Positions 19,944 through 28,366 of a DNA stretch of 64,000 bases are shown here, piece after piece. Location: assembly GCA_963785585.1 (NCBI GenBank), contig CAWAVW010000004.1:930001-994000 (forward strand), given 5' to 3'. Position 1 is the stretch's first letter. Each line of letters starts with the position of its first letter. Under the pieces are notes generated by a model. That model saw nothing but the letters and a program-made list of their open reading frames with translations, did no database searches and had not been told where the DNA came from. Both the position numbers and the translations under genes were made by a program. The stretch is from Palsa-295 sp963785585 (GTDB lineage: Bacteria; Acidobacteriota; Terriglobia; Acidiferrales; UBA7541).

Positions 19944-20450
19944 ATGACGGAAAACCATTTTGAAGCGATCACCGGAGTTTGCCCGGAGTTCGAACCGCTC
20001 CTCGAATCTCGCATCGACGGGGAATTGAGCGCGGCCGAGGCTCTGTCTCTGGCCGAACACCTGAAGTCCTGCCCCTGTTGCGAAGCCGCTCTTGTCCGCC
20101 TCTCTCTCAGCTCGCGTCTGCTGGCGCTCGCCGAACCCGCTGCCGATCCCGGCCCCGGATTCGCCCACTTGACCATGGCCCGCATTCGCCAGTCCGAAGC
20201 GTTGCGCGCCGAGGAAAAATCCTTCTGGCAGCCCTTCGTCTCGCTCGCCTGGCGATTCGCCGCCACCACCGCTGTCGCCCTCGCCCTCATCATCACCGTC
20301 GACGTCGGCACGCACCGCGACAATTCCTACGTCGCCTCGAACTCCGCTTCCGCGGAAGATTCCGGCTTGTTTCCGGACACCCAAACCTCGCCCATTGATC
20401 GGGATGATTTTCTGGTTCCTGCGGGAGACCTGAAACATGGAAACCACTAA
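19944..20450 (+). CDS. Membrane anti-sigma factor with zinc-finger (zf-HC2) domain
   Basis: A 168-residue predicted anti-sigma factor. The N-terminal cytoplasmic anti-sigma domain has the HxxxCxxC zinc motif at His39, Cys43 and Cys46 (HLKSCPCC). A single membrane segment lies near residues 104-120 (RFAATTAVALALIITV) with a short outside tail. It should hold the upstream sigma factor inactive until an envelope signal releases it. It starts 2 nt after the sigma gene, and its last 14 nt overlap the next gene, so the three are co-expressed. Confidence 0.88.
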   Translation: MTENHFEAITGVCPEFEPLLESRIDGELSAAEALSLAEHLKSCPCCEAALVRLSLSSRLLALAEPAADPGPGFAHLTMARIRQSEALRAEEKSFWQPFVSLAWRFAATTAVALALIITVDVGTHRDNSYVASNSASAEDSGLFPDTQTSPIDRDDFLVPAGDLKHGNH

Positions 20451-20838
20451 GACTCGCAGCGAAGCGGCCATCCTCGTCCTCGTCGTTTTCCTGCTCGGCG
20501 CCCTGTTCGGCGGCACCGCCAATCACCTGTGGGGCGAGCGCGTCTGGGGAAAGCAGGCGCCTCCTGCGCCGCGAACCACCCAGCAGATCGTCACCGACAT
20601 GACGAGCGAGCTCAATCTCACTCCTGATCAAGCGCAGCAGTTCGGCGCCATCATTGACGACACCCACGGCCAGATCCACGCCGACTACGTGGCCGCCGAC
20701 GCCCTGCGCGACCGCATCCGCAGCGCCGGCCGCGACCGCATTCGCGCCATCCTCACTCCCGAACAGCTTCCCAAGTTCGAAGAAATCATGCGCAAGCTCG
20801 ACGAGCAGCGTAAACAGGCCGCTGCCAATCCTCACTAG
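20437..20838 (+). CDS. CpxP/Spy-like periplasmic sensor-type protein
   Basis: A 133-residue protein with an N-terminal membrane anchor (AAILVLVVFLLGALFGGTA, about residues 10-28) and a helical outside domain. The sequence MTSELNLTPDQAQQFGAIIDDTH...ILTPEQLPKFEEIMRKLDEQRK resembles the LTxxQ repeats of CpxP, Spy and zinc-resistance-associated sensors. Being the third gene of the ECF/anti-sigma operon, it may modulate anti-sigma activity or act as an envelope chaperone; this is inference. The start overlaps the anti-sigma gene by 14 nt. Confidence 0.75.
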   Translation: METTKTRSEAAILVLVVFLLGALFGGTANHLWGERVWGKQAPPAPRTTQQIVTDMTSELNLTPDQAQQFGAIIDDTHGQIHADYVAADALRDRIRSAGRDRIRAILTPEQLPKFEEIMRKLDEQRKQAAANPH

Positions 20839-20979
20839 CTCGATGATTCTTGCATGTGCAGCGGTCGGGCTGACCCGGCCCCCACGCTCACGTTTTCGAA
20901 GCCGCCCTTAAAAGCAAAACGCGCGATCGGCTCGAACTTCAAGTCGACCGCGCGCCTCGCTCCAATCTCAAAACGGAAA

Positions 20980-21477
20980 CTAAAAGGGGATGTCCTCGTC
21001 CGAAATCTCCGGTCCGTGCGACCCGGAGTCGTCCGCCATCGCTCCGCCGCCCTCGAAATCCGGATCGGCCGCCGGACGCGCGCCACCGCCACCGCCATAT
21101 CCTCCGCGCTCCGAAGCCCCGCCTCCCGCACCCGCCGACGCGCCGTCCGCTCGTCCTCCCAGCATCCGGAAATTCGTCGCCACGATCTCAAAACTCGTCC
21201 GCTTCTGGTTTTCCTTGTCCTGCCATTCGCGAGACTGAATGCGCCCTTCGATAAAAATCAGCGATCCCTTCTTCAGATATTGCTGCGCGATTTCCGCCTG
21301 CTTGCCCCACACCACAATCTTGTGCCACTCGGTGCGCTTCTGCCGCTCGCCGTTTTTGTCCTTGTACGTTTCGTCCGTGGCCACCGAGAAATTCGCCACC
21401 GCCTGCCCGCCGCCGGTAAATCGCGTTTCCGGATCGCGTCCCAGCCGCCCTACCAGTATCACTTTGTTGACTGACAT
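20980..21477 (-). CDS. ssb: Single-stranded DNA-binding protein
   Basis: A 165-residue SSB for replication, recombination and repair. The OB fold covers about residues 1-105 (MSVNKVILVGRLGRDPETR, FSVATDETYKDK, RTEWHKIVVWGKQAEIAQQYLKKGSLIFIEGRIQSREW, FEIVATNFRMLG). A Gly-rich linker follows, and the acidic tip HGPEISDEDIPF is the partner-binding tail. A GGGAGA ribosome site lies about 5 nt before the ATG. It converges with the CpxP-like gene, 141 bp away. Confidence 0.96.
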   Translation of the reverse strand: MSVNKVILVGRLGRDPETRFTGGGQAVANFSVATDETYKDKNGERQKRTEWHKIVVWGKQAEIAQQYLKKGSLIFIEGRIQSREWQDKENQKRTSFEIVATNFRMLGGRADGASAGAGGGASERGGYGGGGGARPAADPDFEGGGAMADDSGSHGPEISDEDIPF

Positions 21478-21857
21478 GTGTCTCCCGCCTCTTCAGCTGA
21501 ATTCGAATATCCCGCGAGTATATCCGAACCTCCCGTCTCCGTCGCCGAAATCTCCTCGCTGGCGCCGCCGCCGCGCCCCTCCGGCATTCCGATCTTAAAA
21601 GCAGATCCTCCGCATTTGCATATTTTTCGAAAAAACTCTTCTAAATTCCGGAAAAAATTCAGTAAACTCCCGCCCATCTTTTTTTCGCACGAACACAAAT
21701 GGATGAAATCAAACTCGTTGCAAGCCGCTGCGTTTCGTCATTTGTCGCCGTGGGTGGTACTGCAATTGCATCAGCTGTCCCAAATTTTTAGTAACGGAGT
21801 CGAGCCCTCCGCGCGGATTGGCGGCATTTTCCGCAACACCCGGCTCTTGGGGGAACC
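21478..21857. other. Intergenic region between ssb and the Oar-like receptor
   Basis: This 380-bp divergent gap must contain the promoters of ssb (-) and of the receptor gene (+). It is more AT-rich in its middle (about 21600-21700) than the flanks. I see no convincing gene. A GGGGGAA sequence just before 21858 may serve as the ribosome site of the receptor. Confidence 0.4.
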
Positions 21858-24800
21858 ATGAACGTCGTCGGTCGCTACGCTGTTTCGATCCGCTTTCTTC
21901 TCCTCGCTTTCCTGCTCGCGTTTTTTGCGCTTGGCGCGCGGGACCTTCAGGCCCAGGACAACTCCAGCCTCACCGGCGTGGTCACCGATCCGTCTGGCGC
22001 CAGCGTCCCGGACGCCAGTGTGACTCTGACAAACGCCTCGATCGGTTTCACCCAGACCAAGACCACCAACAGCATCGGCGTGTATGAATTCTCAAACGTC
22101 CCGCCCGCCGGCGGCTATACGCTCAGCGTCACCAAACCAGGCTTTGCTACGCTGACTCTCGACAAAATCACCCTCAACGTCGGCAACAAGGAAACCCGCG
22201 ACGCGCAACTCCAGCTCGGCGATAACAAGACCACGGTCGAAGTTACCTCGGCTCCCACCGAGACTCTCAACACCACCGATGCTTCCATCGGTTCCAACAT
22301 TGACGGCGACCGCATTCAGGACCTCCCGAACGTGCTCGTCAACAATGCCGCGAACTATCTTGCGCTGGCTCCCGGCGTCACGCCGGGCGGTGCGGTTACC
22401 GGCACGCGCTCGGACCAGACCAACATCACTCTCGACGGTCTGGACGTGAACGACCAGCGCGGCGGTTTCGCCTTCACCACCACCGTGAACACCCCGCTCG
22501 ATTCCATTCAGGAATTGAAAGTCACCACCACGGGCGACGACGCCACCTACGGGCACAGCGCCGGCGGGCAGATGGAATTGGTCACCAAAAGCGGCACAAA
22601 CGAATTCCACGGTCAATTATTCGAATACAACCGCGTCACCGCGTATACCGCCAACAATTATTTCAACAACCTCAACGGCATTCCCAATCCCCAGCTGATC
22701 CGCAACCAGTTTGGCGGCGACTTCGGCGGCCCGATCATCAAGAACAAGCTGTTTTTCTTTTTCTCTTACAACGGTCTGCGTGCCGTGCAGCCCTATGGCA
22801 ATTACGTCATCGTGCCGCTGCCCGCCTTGCTCAACGGCCAGCTCAATTACGTGAACACTTCCGGCAACGTGGTCACCACTCCGCTCACCGGACCGAATTC
22901 GCTCGCCTCTCTCGATCCGGACGGCATCGGCGCCGATCAGGACTTGCTCGCCTTCCTGCAAACGCGCGGATATCCCGCCCCGAATACCGCAGCGGTCGGC
23001 GATGGCCTGAACACCTCCGGCTATTACTTCGTCTCCCCGATTCGCCAGGCCGACAATACCTTCATTGGCAAAATCGATTACCAGATCTCAAAAAACCATC
23101 GTTTGTTCGTTCGCGGAACCTGGGACAAGAGTCTCGATGGCCAGGCGCCCGTCCAGATTTTGCCCAGTGACCCGAATCCCGGTCAAAGCTACGTCGATCA
23201 CTCCCGCTCGTGGGTCGTCGGTGAAACCTGGACGGTCTCACCCACCATGACCAACCAGTTTTCCTTCGGCGAAACTAACCAGGTCAACGCCTTCGCGGTA
23301 AGTTACAAACCCACCTCGCCCAACAGTCTTTCGTTTTTCGATGGGTTTTACGGCGACGTTTTGTCCGCTCCCTACCTCGGGCTGAATGAGCAGTTTCCCG
23401 TCGTCCCCGTATATCAGGCTCGCGAGACCTTCACCTGGGTGCGCGGCAAACATGTGATTCAAATGGGCGGCGTGATCGCTCCCACCATCTTCAAATCGGG
23501 GAACCTCACCGATACCAGCGGCTACACAATCGGTATCGGCGGCGCTCTGAACAGCCTGCTCACCACCAATCGTCCTTCCGATTTCGGCGGCGACACCTCC
23601 GAATGGGACCGTTTGTTCACCCTCGCTCTCGGCCGTTTTTCCGGCATATCCTCCGGATACAACTACGACAAAGCCGGGAATCCTTTGCCGCAGGGCGGCA
23701 TCCCGATTCGCGACTACCACTCCACCCAGTACGAAGCATTCGTCCAGGATTCCTGGAGCGTGCGCTCGGACTTCACCATCACCGCCGGAGTTCGCTGGCA
23801 ATTTCACAAACCGCTCACCGAAGTGAACGGTTTCGAAGCGATTCAGAACCAAACCCCCTTTAGCATTTTCGGCACGCGCATCGAAAACGCCGCCACCGGA
23901 GTCTCCGGTTACGACGCCGCTCCTCTGATCACCTACAATTTGGGAGGTAGCGCCAACCACGCGCCGGGTTATTACAAGCCGTCCTACAATAACTTTGGGC
24001 CTCGCATCGGCATGGCCTACTCTCCCTCGGCTACCGAAGGATGGCTCGCGAAGCTTTTCGGCAATCGCGAGACCAGCATCCGCGCCGGGTTCGGCCTCGA
24101 TTTCGATAACAACCTGATCGGACAGGGATTCGAACTCGACGAGACCAGCTATTTGTTCAGCAACAGTATTCCGGTCACCTACGGAAATCTGGCCACCGAC
24201 CCTCGGTTTACGTGCCCCGCGCCATGCACCGGCGCGGCGCTTTCGGCCAATCTTCCCGCCGCTCCTTCCGGAGGAATCACGCCGCGCCCGTTTACTCCCA
24301 ACCTCGATGCCAGCGGAAATCCGATTGGCTTCTTCAATGGCGGTTTTGGCCAGTGCTGCTTCTTCAACTTTGACCCGAACTATAAGACCCCCTACGAAAT
24401 GCATTTTTCGTTCGGCATCCAGCGCCAGCTTCCGGGCGACTGGCTCCTCGAAGCGAACTACGTCGGCAAACTCGGTCGCAGGCTTCCGGCCATCGGCGAT
24501 TCGGCGCAGACTCTCAATTTTAAAGACGCCACCTCCGGCCAACTGCTCTACACCGCCTTTGGTGCCGTCCAAAAGCAAGTGCAAAACGGTTCGCCGATCG
24601 TGGACCAGCCTTGGTTTGAAAACCAGATGGGCGCGGCGCTTGCGCAGAACGGCTACACCTGCGCGGGCGTAAACGCTGCGTTCGGCCTGTCGGGCGGCTG
24701 CACGGACTTGGCCGTGGCGGCATTCGGGAATTACTTTCAGAACGGAGACGTTTCCTCCTTGCTCCTGTCTCTTGCCGACTTTCCGTATCTCCCGGGCAAC

Positions 24801-25664
24801 GGGCCGCTCGGCACCGCTCCCGCTCTTTTGCCCAACGTCGGGCTTTTGTCGCAGGCCGGTGCTGCCGGCTACATTGGCAACTACAGCTCCTCCAACTACA
24901 ACGCCCTCGTGATTCGCCTGAATCACCGCGTTTCTCACGACCTCACCGTCGAGTTGAATTACACCTACTCCCATTCGATCGACAATGACTCCGACGTTCA
25001 GAATGCCTTGATCAGCTACTTGTCGGGTTCGGCGGAAGTCTGCGATCTTCGCAACCTGCGCGTTTGCCGCGGCAACTCCGATTTCGACCATCGCCACATC
25101 CTCGTTTCCAATTTCGAATATGGCTTGCCGTTTGGCCGCGACAAGTGGATCGGTCATGACTCGTCCAAATTGGTAAACGAGCTAATCGGCGGCTGGAAGT
25201 TCTCCGGAATTTTCACCGCCTACAGCGGCTCGCCCTTCAAGGTGGACTCCGGCGCCTTCACCATCGATTTCAGCCAGTCTCAACCCATGGTGTTCATCGG
25301 AACGAACGCGGATACAAAGTCCGGGATTCACTTCGACGCCACTTCCGGCACCGTGCAATACTTCAAGAATCCAACCACCGCGCAAAGCGCCTTCACCTAT
25401 CCCATTGCCGGAGGGCCCGGAAACCGGAACGTGGTCAGCGGGCCCGGTCTGTGGGATCTGGATTCGGCTCTCTTGAAAGACTTTCAAATGCCGTGGAAGG
25501 AGAGCCACAAATTGCAGTTCCGTGTCGATGGCTTGAATCTGTTGAACCACACCAATTTTGGCAACCCAAGCGCTTCGTTTACGAACCTCTCCACGTTCGG
25601 AACGATCACCGGCACCGCCAACAACGCCCGCGTACTGCAGTTGGGGCTTCGCTACATCTTCTAA
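21858..25664 (+). CDS. Oar-like TonB-dependent outer-membrane receptor with carboxypeptidase-regulatory domain
   Basis: A 1268-residue outer-membrane protein of the Oar/CarboxypepD_reg type that is greatly expanded in Acidobacteriota. A signal peptide covers about residues 1-31 (ending LGARDLQAQ). Next comes a carboxypeptidase-regulatory beta sandwich (residues about 35-125, SLTGVVTDPSGASVPDASVTL), then a plug-like segment (NITLDGLDVNDQRGG, SIQELKV, YGHSAGGQMELVTKSGTNEFHG), and a large beta barrel ending in aromatic Phe (LGLRYIF). It probably imports or binds polymers or large nutrients with TonB help. The substrate is unknown. A strong hairpin terminator follows. Confidence 0.92.
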   Translation: MNVVGRYAVSIRFLLLAFLLAFFALGARDLQAQDNSSLTGVVTDPSGASVPDASVTLTNASIGFTQTKTTNSIGVYEFSNVPPAGGYTLSVTKPGFATLTLDKITLNVGNKETRDAQLQLGDNKTTVEVTSAPTETLNTTDASIGSNIDGDRIQDLPNVLVNNAANYLALAPGVTPGGAVTGTRSDQTNITLDGLDVNDQRGGFAFTTTVNTPLDSIQELKVTTTGDDATYGHSAGGQMELVTKSGTNEFHGQLFEYNRVTAYTANNYFNNLNGIPNPQLIRNQFGGDFGGPIIKNKLFFFFSYNGLRAVQPYGNYVIVPLPALLNGQLNYVNTSGNVVTTPLTGPNSLASLDPDGIGADQDLLAFLQTRGYPAPNTAAVGDGLNTSGYYFVSPIRQADNTFIGKIDYQISKNHRLFVRGTWDKSLDGQAPVQILPSDPNPGQSYVDHSRSWVVGETWTVSPTMTNQFSFGETNQVNAFAVSYKPTSPNSLSFFDGFYGDVLSAPYLGLNEQFPVVPVYQARETFTWVRGKHVIQMGGVIAPTIFKSGNLTDTSGYTIGIGGALNSLLTTNRPSDFGGDTSEWDRLFTLALGRFSGISSGYNYDKAGNPLPQGGIPIRDYHSTQYEAFVQDSWSVRSDFTITAGVRWQFHKPLTEVNGFEAIQNQTPFSIFGTRIENAATGVSGYDAAPLITYNLGGSANHAPGYYKPSYNNFGPRIGMAYSPSATEGWLAKLFGNRETSIRAGFGLDFDNNLIGQGFELDETSYLFSNSIPVTYGNLATDPRFTCPAPCTGAALSANLPAAPSGGITPRPFTPNLDASGNPIGFFNGGFGQCCFFNFDPNYKTPYEMHFSFGIQRQLPGDWLLEANYVGKLGRRLPAIGDSAQTLNFKDATSGQLLYTAFGAVQKQVQNGSPIVDQPWFENQMGAALAQNGYTCAGVNAAFGLSGGCTDLAVAAFGNYFQNGDVSSLLLSLADFPYLPGNGPLGTAPALLPNVGLLSQAGAAGYIGNYSSSNYNALVIRLNHRVSHDLTVELNYTYSHSIDNDSDVQNALISYLSGSAEVCDLRNLRVCRGNSDFDHRHILVSNFEYGLPFGRDKWIGHDSSKLVNELIGGWKFSGIFTAYSGSPFKVDSGAFTIDFSQSQPMVFIGTNADTKSGIHFDATSGTVQYFKNPTTAQSAFTYPIAGGPGNRNVVSGPGLWDLDSALLKDFQMPWKESHKLQFRVDGLNLLNHTNFGNPSASFTNLSTFGTITGTANNARVLQLGLRYIF

Positions 25665-25688
25665 ACGAATTCGCATCTCGATGCATCG

Positions 25689-25720
25689 AAATCGGGCCCT
25701 AGCACAGGGCCCGATTTTCT
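25689..25720. terminator. Strong intrinsic terminator after the receptor gene
   Basis: ATCGGGCCC and GGGCCCGAT pair around a 7-nt loop, followed by TTTCT. The stem extends by flanking A/T pairs and is preceded by A residues, so it may work in both directions. Confidence 0.85.
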
Positions 25721-25827
25721 TGGCTCGCGCCAATCGAATCCTCAGCGACGGCCGAAGACCGCGAGTCAAGCGATTTCACGGCCGAACTTCTGATACTATC
25801 CAGGGCGTCAAATCGACGGAGGCTCCC

Positions 25828-26262
25828 ATGGCCCAGCCGCAGAATTTTGCGAACCACAGCAGATTCTATCCACCGTTTCATTTTTTCGTTATGCCCGTAC
25901 TGCTCGCCAACCTGGTATGGTCGATCATACGGCTCGCGCATTTCGTCTCATACGAGCGCGCCTTCATGGTGCTTCTGGCGCTCGCTCTGGTCGTCTTGGC
26001 CTTCACCGCTCGAACCATGGCGCTCACCGTCCAGGACCGCGTAATCTGCCTGGAAGAGCGGCTTCGCATGCGCGAGCTTTTGCCCGCCGATCTTCAGCCG
26101 CGCATCGGCGAATTCACGCGCAATCAACTCGTCGCCCTGCGCTTCGCCGGCGATGCCGAATTGCCCGCGCTCGCCCGAAAAGTCCTCGCCGAAAAACTCG
26201 ACAATCGCAAAGCCATCAAGCAGCAGATTCAAAACTGGAAAGCGGACGATCTGCGCGCCTAG
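25828..26262 (+). CDS. DUF6526-type membrane protein
   Basis: A 144-residue protein with two adjacent membrane helices (about residues 20-45, FHFFVMPVLLANLVWSIIRL, and 52-70, FMVLLALALVVLAFTARTMA) and a charged cytoplasmic tail with EERLRMRELLP and RNQLVALRFAGDAELPAL. This matches my recollection of the DUF6526 family, whose function is unknown. Start ATG 25828 has GGAGG 5 nt upstream, and a TGATACTAT -10-like box lies about 30 nt further up. It is flanked by two terminator-like hairpins, so it is probably transcribed alone. Confidence 0.8.
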   Translation: MAQPQNFANHSRFYPPFHFFVMPVLLANLVWSIIRLAHFVSYERAFMVLLALALVVLAFTARTMALTVQDRVICLEERLRMRELLPADLQPRIGEFTRNQLVALRFAGDAELPALARKVLAEKLDNRKAIKQQIQNWKADDLRA

Positions 26263-26279
26263 CCTCGCCCAACAAGAAA

Positions 26280-26327
26280 AGCCGCCGGAGCAACCGAGCC
26301 ATCTCGGCTCGACCGCTTCGGCGGCTC
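26280..26327. terminator. Nested hairpin between convergent genes
   Basis: GCCGCCG pairs with CGGCGGC around an inner CCGAGCC/CGGCTCG stem-loop. It lies between the DUF6526 gene (+) and cpoB (-), and probably terminates one or both transcripts. There is no T tract. Confidence 0.45.
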
Positions 26328-26373
26328 GTAAACCCTGAACCCTTTCGCCGCTTTACGATAATTCGATATCGCC

Positions 26374-27321
26374 CTACCTCGGCGCCGTTCGCGTGCTCGC
26401 TACTCCCAGTTCTTTCAGCTTGGCCTGCGCTCGCCGCGCTTCATCCGATCCCGGGAATCGCCGCACAACCTCTTTCAAGTCGCGCGTCGCCGTGGCCCTG
26501 ATTCCCAATTCCAATTCCGCCAGCGCCTTCTTCAAAAGGGCCGCCGCCAGCTTGTAGCTCTGCGGATAATTTCCCAGCACCAGGTTGTACTGCGCGATCG
26601 CATCCTTAAAATCGCCTTGCTGGTAGGAAATTTCGCCCAAATAAAACTGCGCGTTCGACGCCAGGTCCGTATTCGGAAAATTTTTCACGTAATCGCCGAA
26701 TTCCTGCCGCGAGAGATCGTATTTTCCGGTGGTGAAATCACGCAACGCATTCTGATAGAGCGTGTCCGAGGGAACTCCCGGCAGTGACGACAACCCGCCG
26801 CCCGCCGCCGGGGTAGTGCCCGCGCCGCCGCTCGGAGCACTCGCCGCCCCGCTCGGCACAGCGCCGCTCGGAGCCGTCGTCGGCGCCCCGTTTCCCGAAA
26901 GCCTTCCGTCGATGCTCTGCAGCGTGCTTTGCATATCGTTCATCTGCGCCGCCAGTTTTCCCACGCGCGCCTGCACGTCCTGAATGTTGTCGCTCACGCC
27001 CTGCGTCTGCGTGGCCATCGTATCGATCTTCGCGCCGTCGTTTGCCGAAGATTCCTGCACGCTCTTCTGCAAATCCTTCATCTGCGCGCTCAGATTATTT
27101 ACCGTGTCCAGTTGCTGCTGGATCAGCGTGTGCATCGACGCATTATTCGCATCGATCGCGCTTCGCATCGCCTGCTGCCCGGCCTGCAGTTGCGCGATCG
27201 AATCCTGCAACTGGATCATTTCCTTCGATACCGCGCCCGTCGGCCGCGGAGCCAGCATCGATCCGCAAATCGCGCCCGCCAATACCGCCGCGCCCGCATA
27301 AATCAATGGTCGTGTACGCAA
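26374..27321 (-). CDS. cpoB: Tol-Pal cell division coordinator CpoB (YbgF)
   Basis: Periplasmic protein that links Tol-Pal envelope constriction with peptidoglycan synthesis. With a TTG start at 27321 (AGGAGG 6 nt upstream) it has 315 residues. It has a signal or anchor sequence (LIYAGAAVLAGAICGSML), an N-terminal coiled coil (about residues 35-130, QLQDSIAQLQAGQQ...MNDMQSTLQSIDGRL), a Pro/Ala/Gly-rich linker, and three C-terminal TPR-like units (LYQNALRDFTTGKYDLSRQEF; AQFYLGEISYQQGDFKDAIAQYNLVL). The longer in-frame ATG at 27399 lacks this ribosome site. It is the last gene of the tol cluster, after pal. Confidence 0.9.
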   Translation of the reverse strand: MRTRPLIYAGAAVLAGAICGSMLAPRPTGAVSKEMIQLQDSIAQLQAGQQAMRSAIDANNASMHTLIQQQLDTVNNLSAQMKDLQKSVQESSANDGAKIDTMATQTQGVSDNIQDVQARVGKLAAQMNDMQSTLQSIDGRLSGNGAPTTAPSGAVPSGAASAPSGGAGTTPAAGGGLSSLPGVPSDTLYQNALRDFTTGKYDLSRQEFGDYVKNFPNTDLASNAQFYLGEISYQQGDFKDAIAQYNLVLGNYPQSYKLAAALLKKALAELELGIRATATRDLKEVVRRFPGSDEARRAQAKLKELGVASTRTAPR

Positions 27322-27408
27322 GACATGCCTCCTGAAGATTTCGCCTGGATGCGAAAACAACCAGGCCGGCGAACGCTCCGCCGGCCTGCCATCGCCCATC
27401 CGTCGATT

Positions 27409-28194
27409 TTACTTCGCCGCCACGAAGTGCGCCCGGCGATTTTCCTGCCAGCAAGACTCCGTCTGCTCGGTGCAGAACGGCCGCTCTTTGCCCCAGCTCA
27501 CCGTGTCCATCCGGTCGGCCGTGATTCCCAGCGACGTCAGATAATTCTTCGCCGCCTGCGCGCGCCGCTCGCCCAATCCGATGTTGTACTCGGTCGAGCC
27601 GCGGTCGTCGCAATGTCCCTCGATCGTCACGCGCACCTGCGGATACGACCGCAAAAACTCCGCCGTCTTCGCCAGTGCGTCGCGCGCGTCGCCGCGAATG
27701 TCCGCCTTGTTGAAATCAAAGTAAGCGTCCTTTACGTTCTGCTCGAAAAGTTCGCTCATGCTCTGGTTGCCGTTGTTCACCGGACCGCTCGTCATCGGTC
27801 CGCCCGCGCCCACCGTCACGCGCGTGCTCGCCGTGGCGCTGCCGCCCGGGCCCGTCGCCGTGATCGTGTACGTCGTCGAACTCGTCGGTATCACCGGCGT
27901 CGATCCTTGCACGGACACTTTGCCCACGCCCGGCTCAATGTCCGCATCGGTCGCGTCGGTCGAACTCCACGTCAGCGTCACCGTATCGCCGCTCTTTGCC
28001 GTGGTCGGCGAAGCGCTGATCGTCACCGTTGGCTGCGCCGCAGCCGCCGGAGGCGGCGCGGGCGTATGCCCGTTCGAAACCGTCTTCTTGCATCCCGCCG
28101 CGAAGATCGACAGCGCAATCAATCCCACCAGCAATCCGCGGTTCGACAGATTCCAGTTCCGCGTTTTCCCATCCTGCTCGTTCCAAGTTTGCAC
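27409..28194 (-). CDS. pal: Peptidoglycan-associated lipoprotein Pal with an added Ig-like domain
   Basis: Outer-membrane lipoprotein that tethers the membrane to peptidoglycan as part of Tol-Pal. The lipobox FAAGC places the lipidated Cys at residue 34. The C-terminal OmpA domain (about residues 145-261) shows YFDFNKADIRGDARDAL, TIEGHCDDRGSTEYNIGLGERRA and the closing NRRAHFVAAK. Between them, residues about 54-128 form an Ig/PKD-like beta module (VTISASPTTAKSGDTVTLTWSST... YTITATGPGG), absent from the short enterobacterial Pal. Total length is 261 residues against about 170 in E. coli. Confidence 0.93.
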   Translation of the reverse strand: MQTWNEQDGKTRNWNLSNRGLLVGLIALSIFAAGCKKTVSNGHTPAPPPAAAAQPTVTISASPTTAKSGDTVTLTWSSTDATDADIEPGVGKVSVQGSTPVIPTSSTTYTITATGPGGSATASTRVTVGAGGPMTSGPVNNGNQSMSELFEQNVKDAYFDFNKADIRGDARDALAKTAEFLRSYPQVRVTIEGHCDDRGSTEYNIGLGERRAQAAKNYLTSLGITADRMDTVSWGKERPFCTEQTESCWQENRRAHFVAAK

Positions 28195-28366
28195 GAATAG
28201 CCTCCTTCGGACTCGCTTCCACGGGTTCGCGGAACCGGCCGAAATAAATTTAAGTAAGTCTCTTCGTCGTGCTCATCCGACTCGAAAATCAATTCCAACT
28301 GCTAAACCTTCGCCGCCCCCGGCTGGGAGGGAAGCGAAACTCGCAACACGCAATCCTGTGTCCGCC

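Noticed and set aside
23238..25157. A 639-codon minus-strand open frame within the Oar-like receptor gene
   Set aside because: Antisense shadow of a recognised gene, with no ribosome site and no domain pattern.
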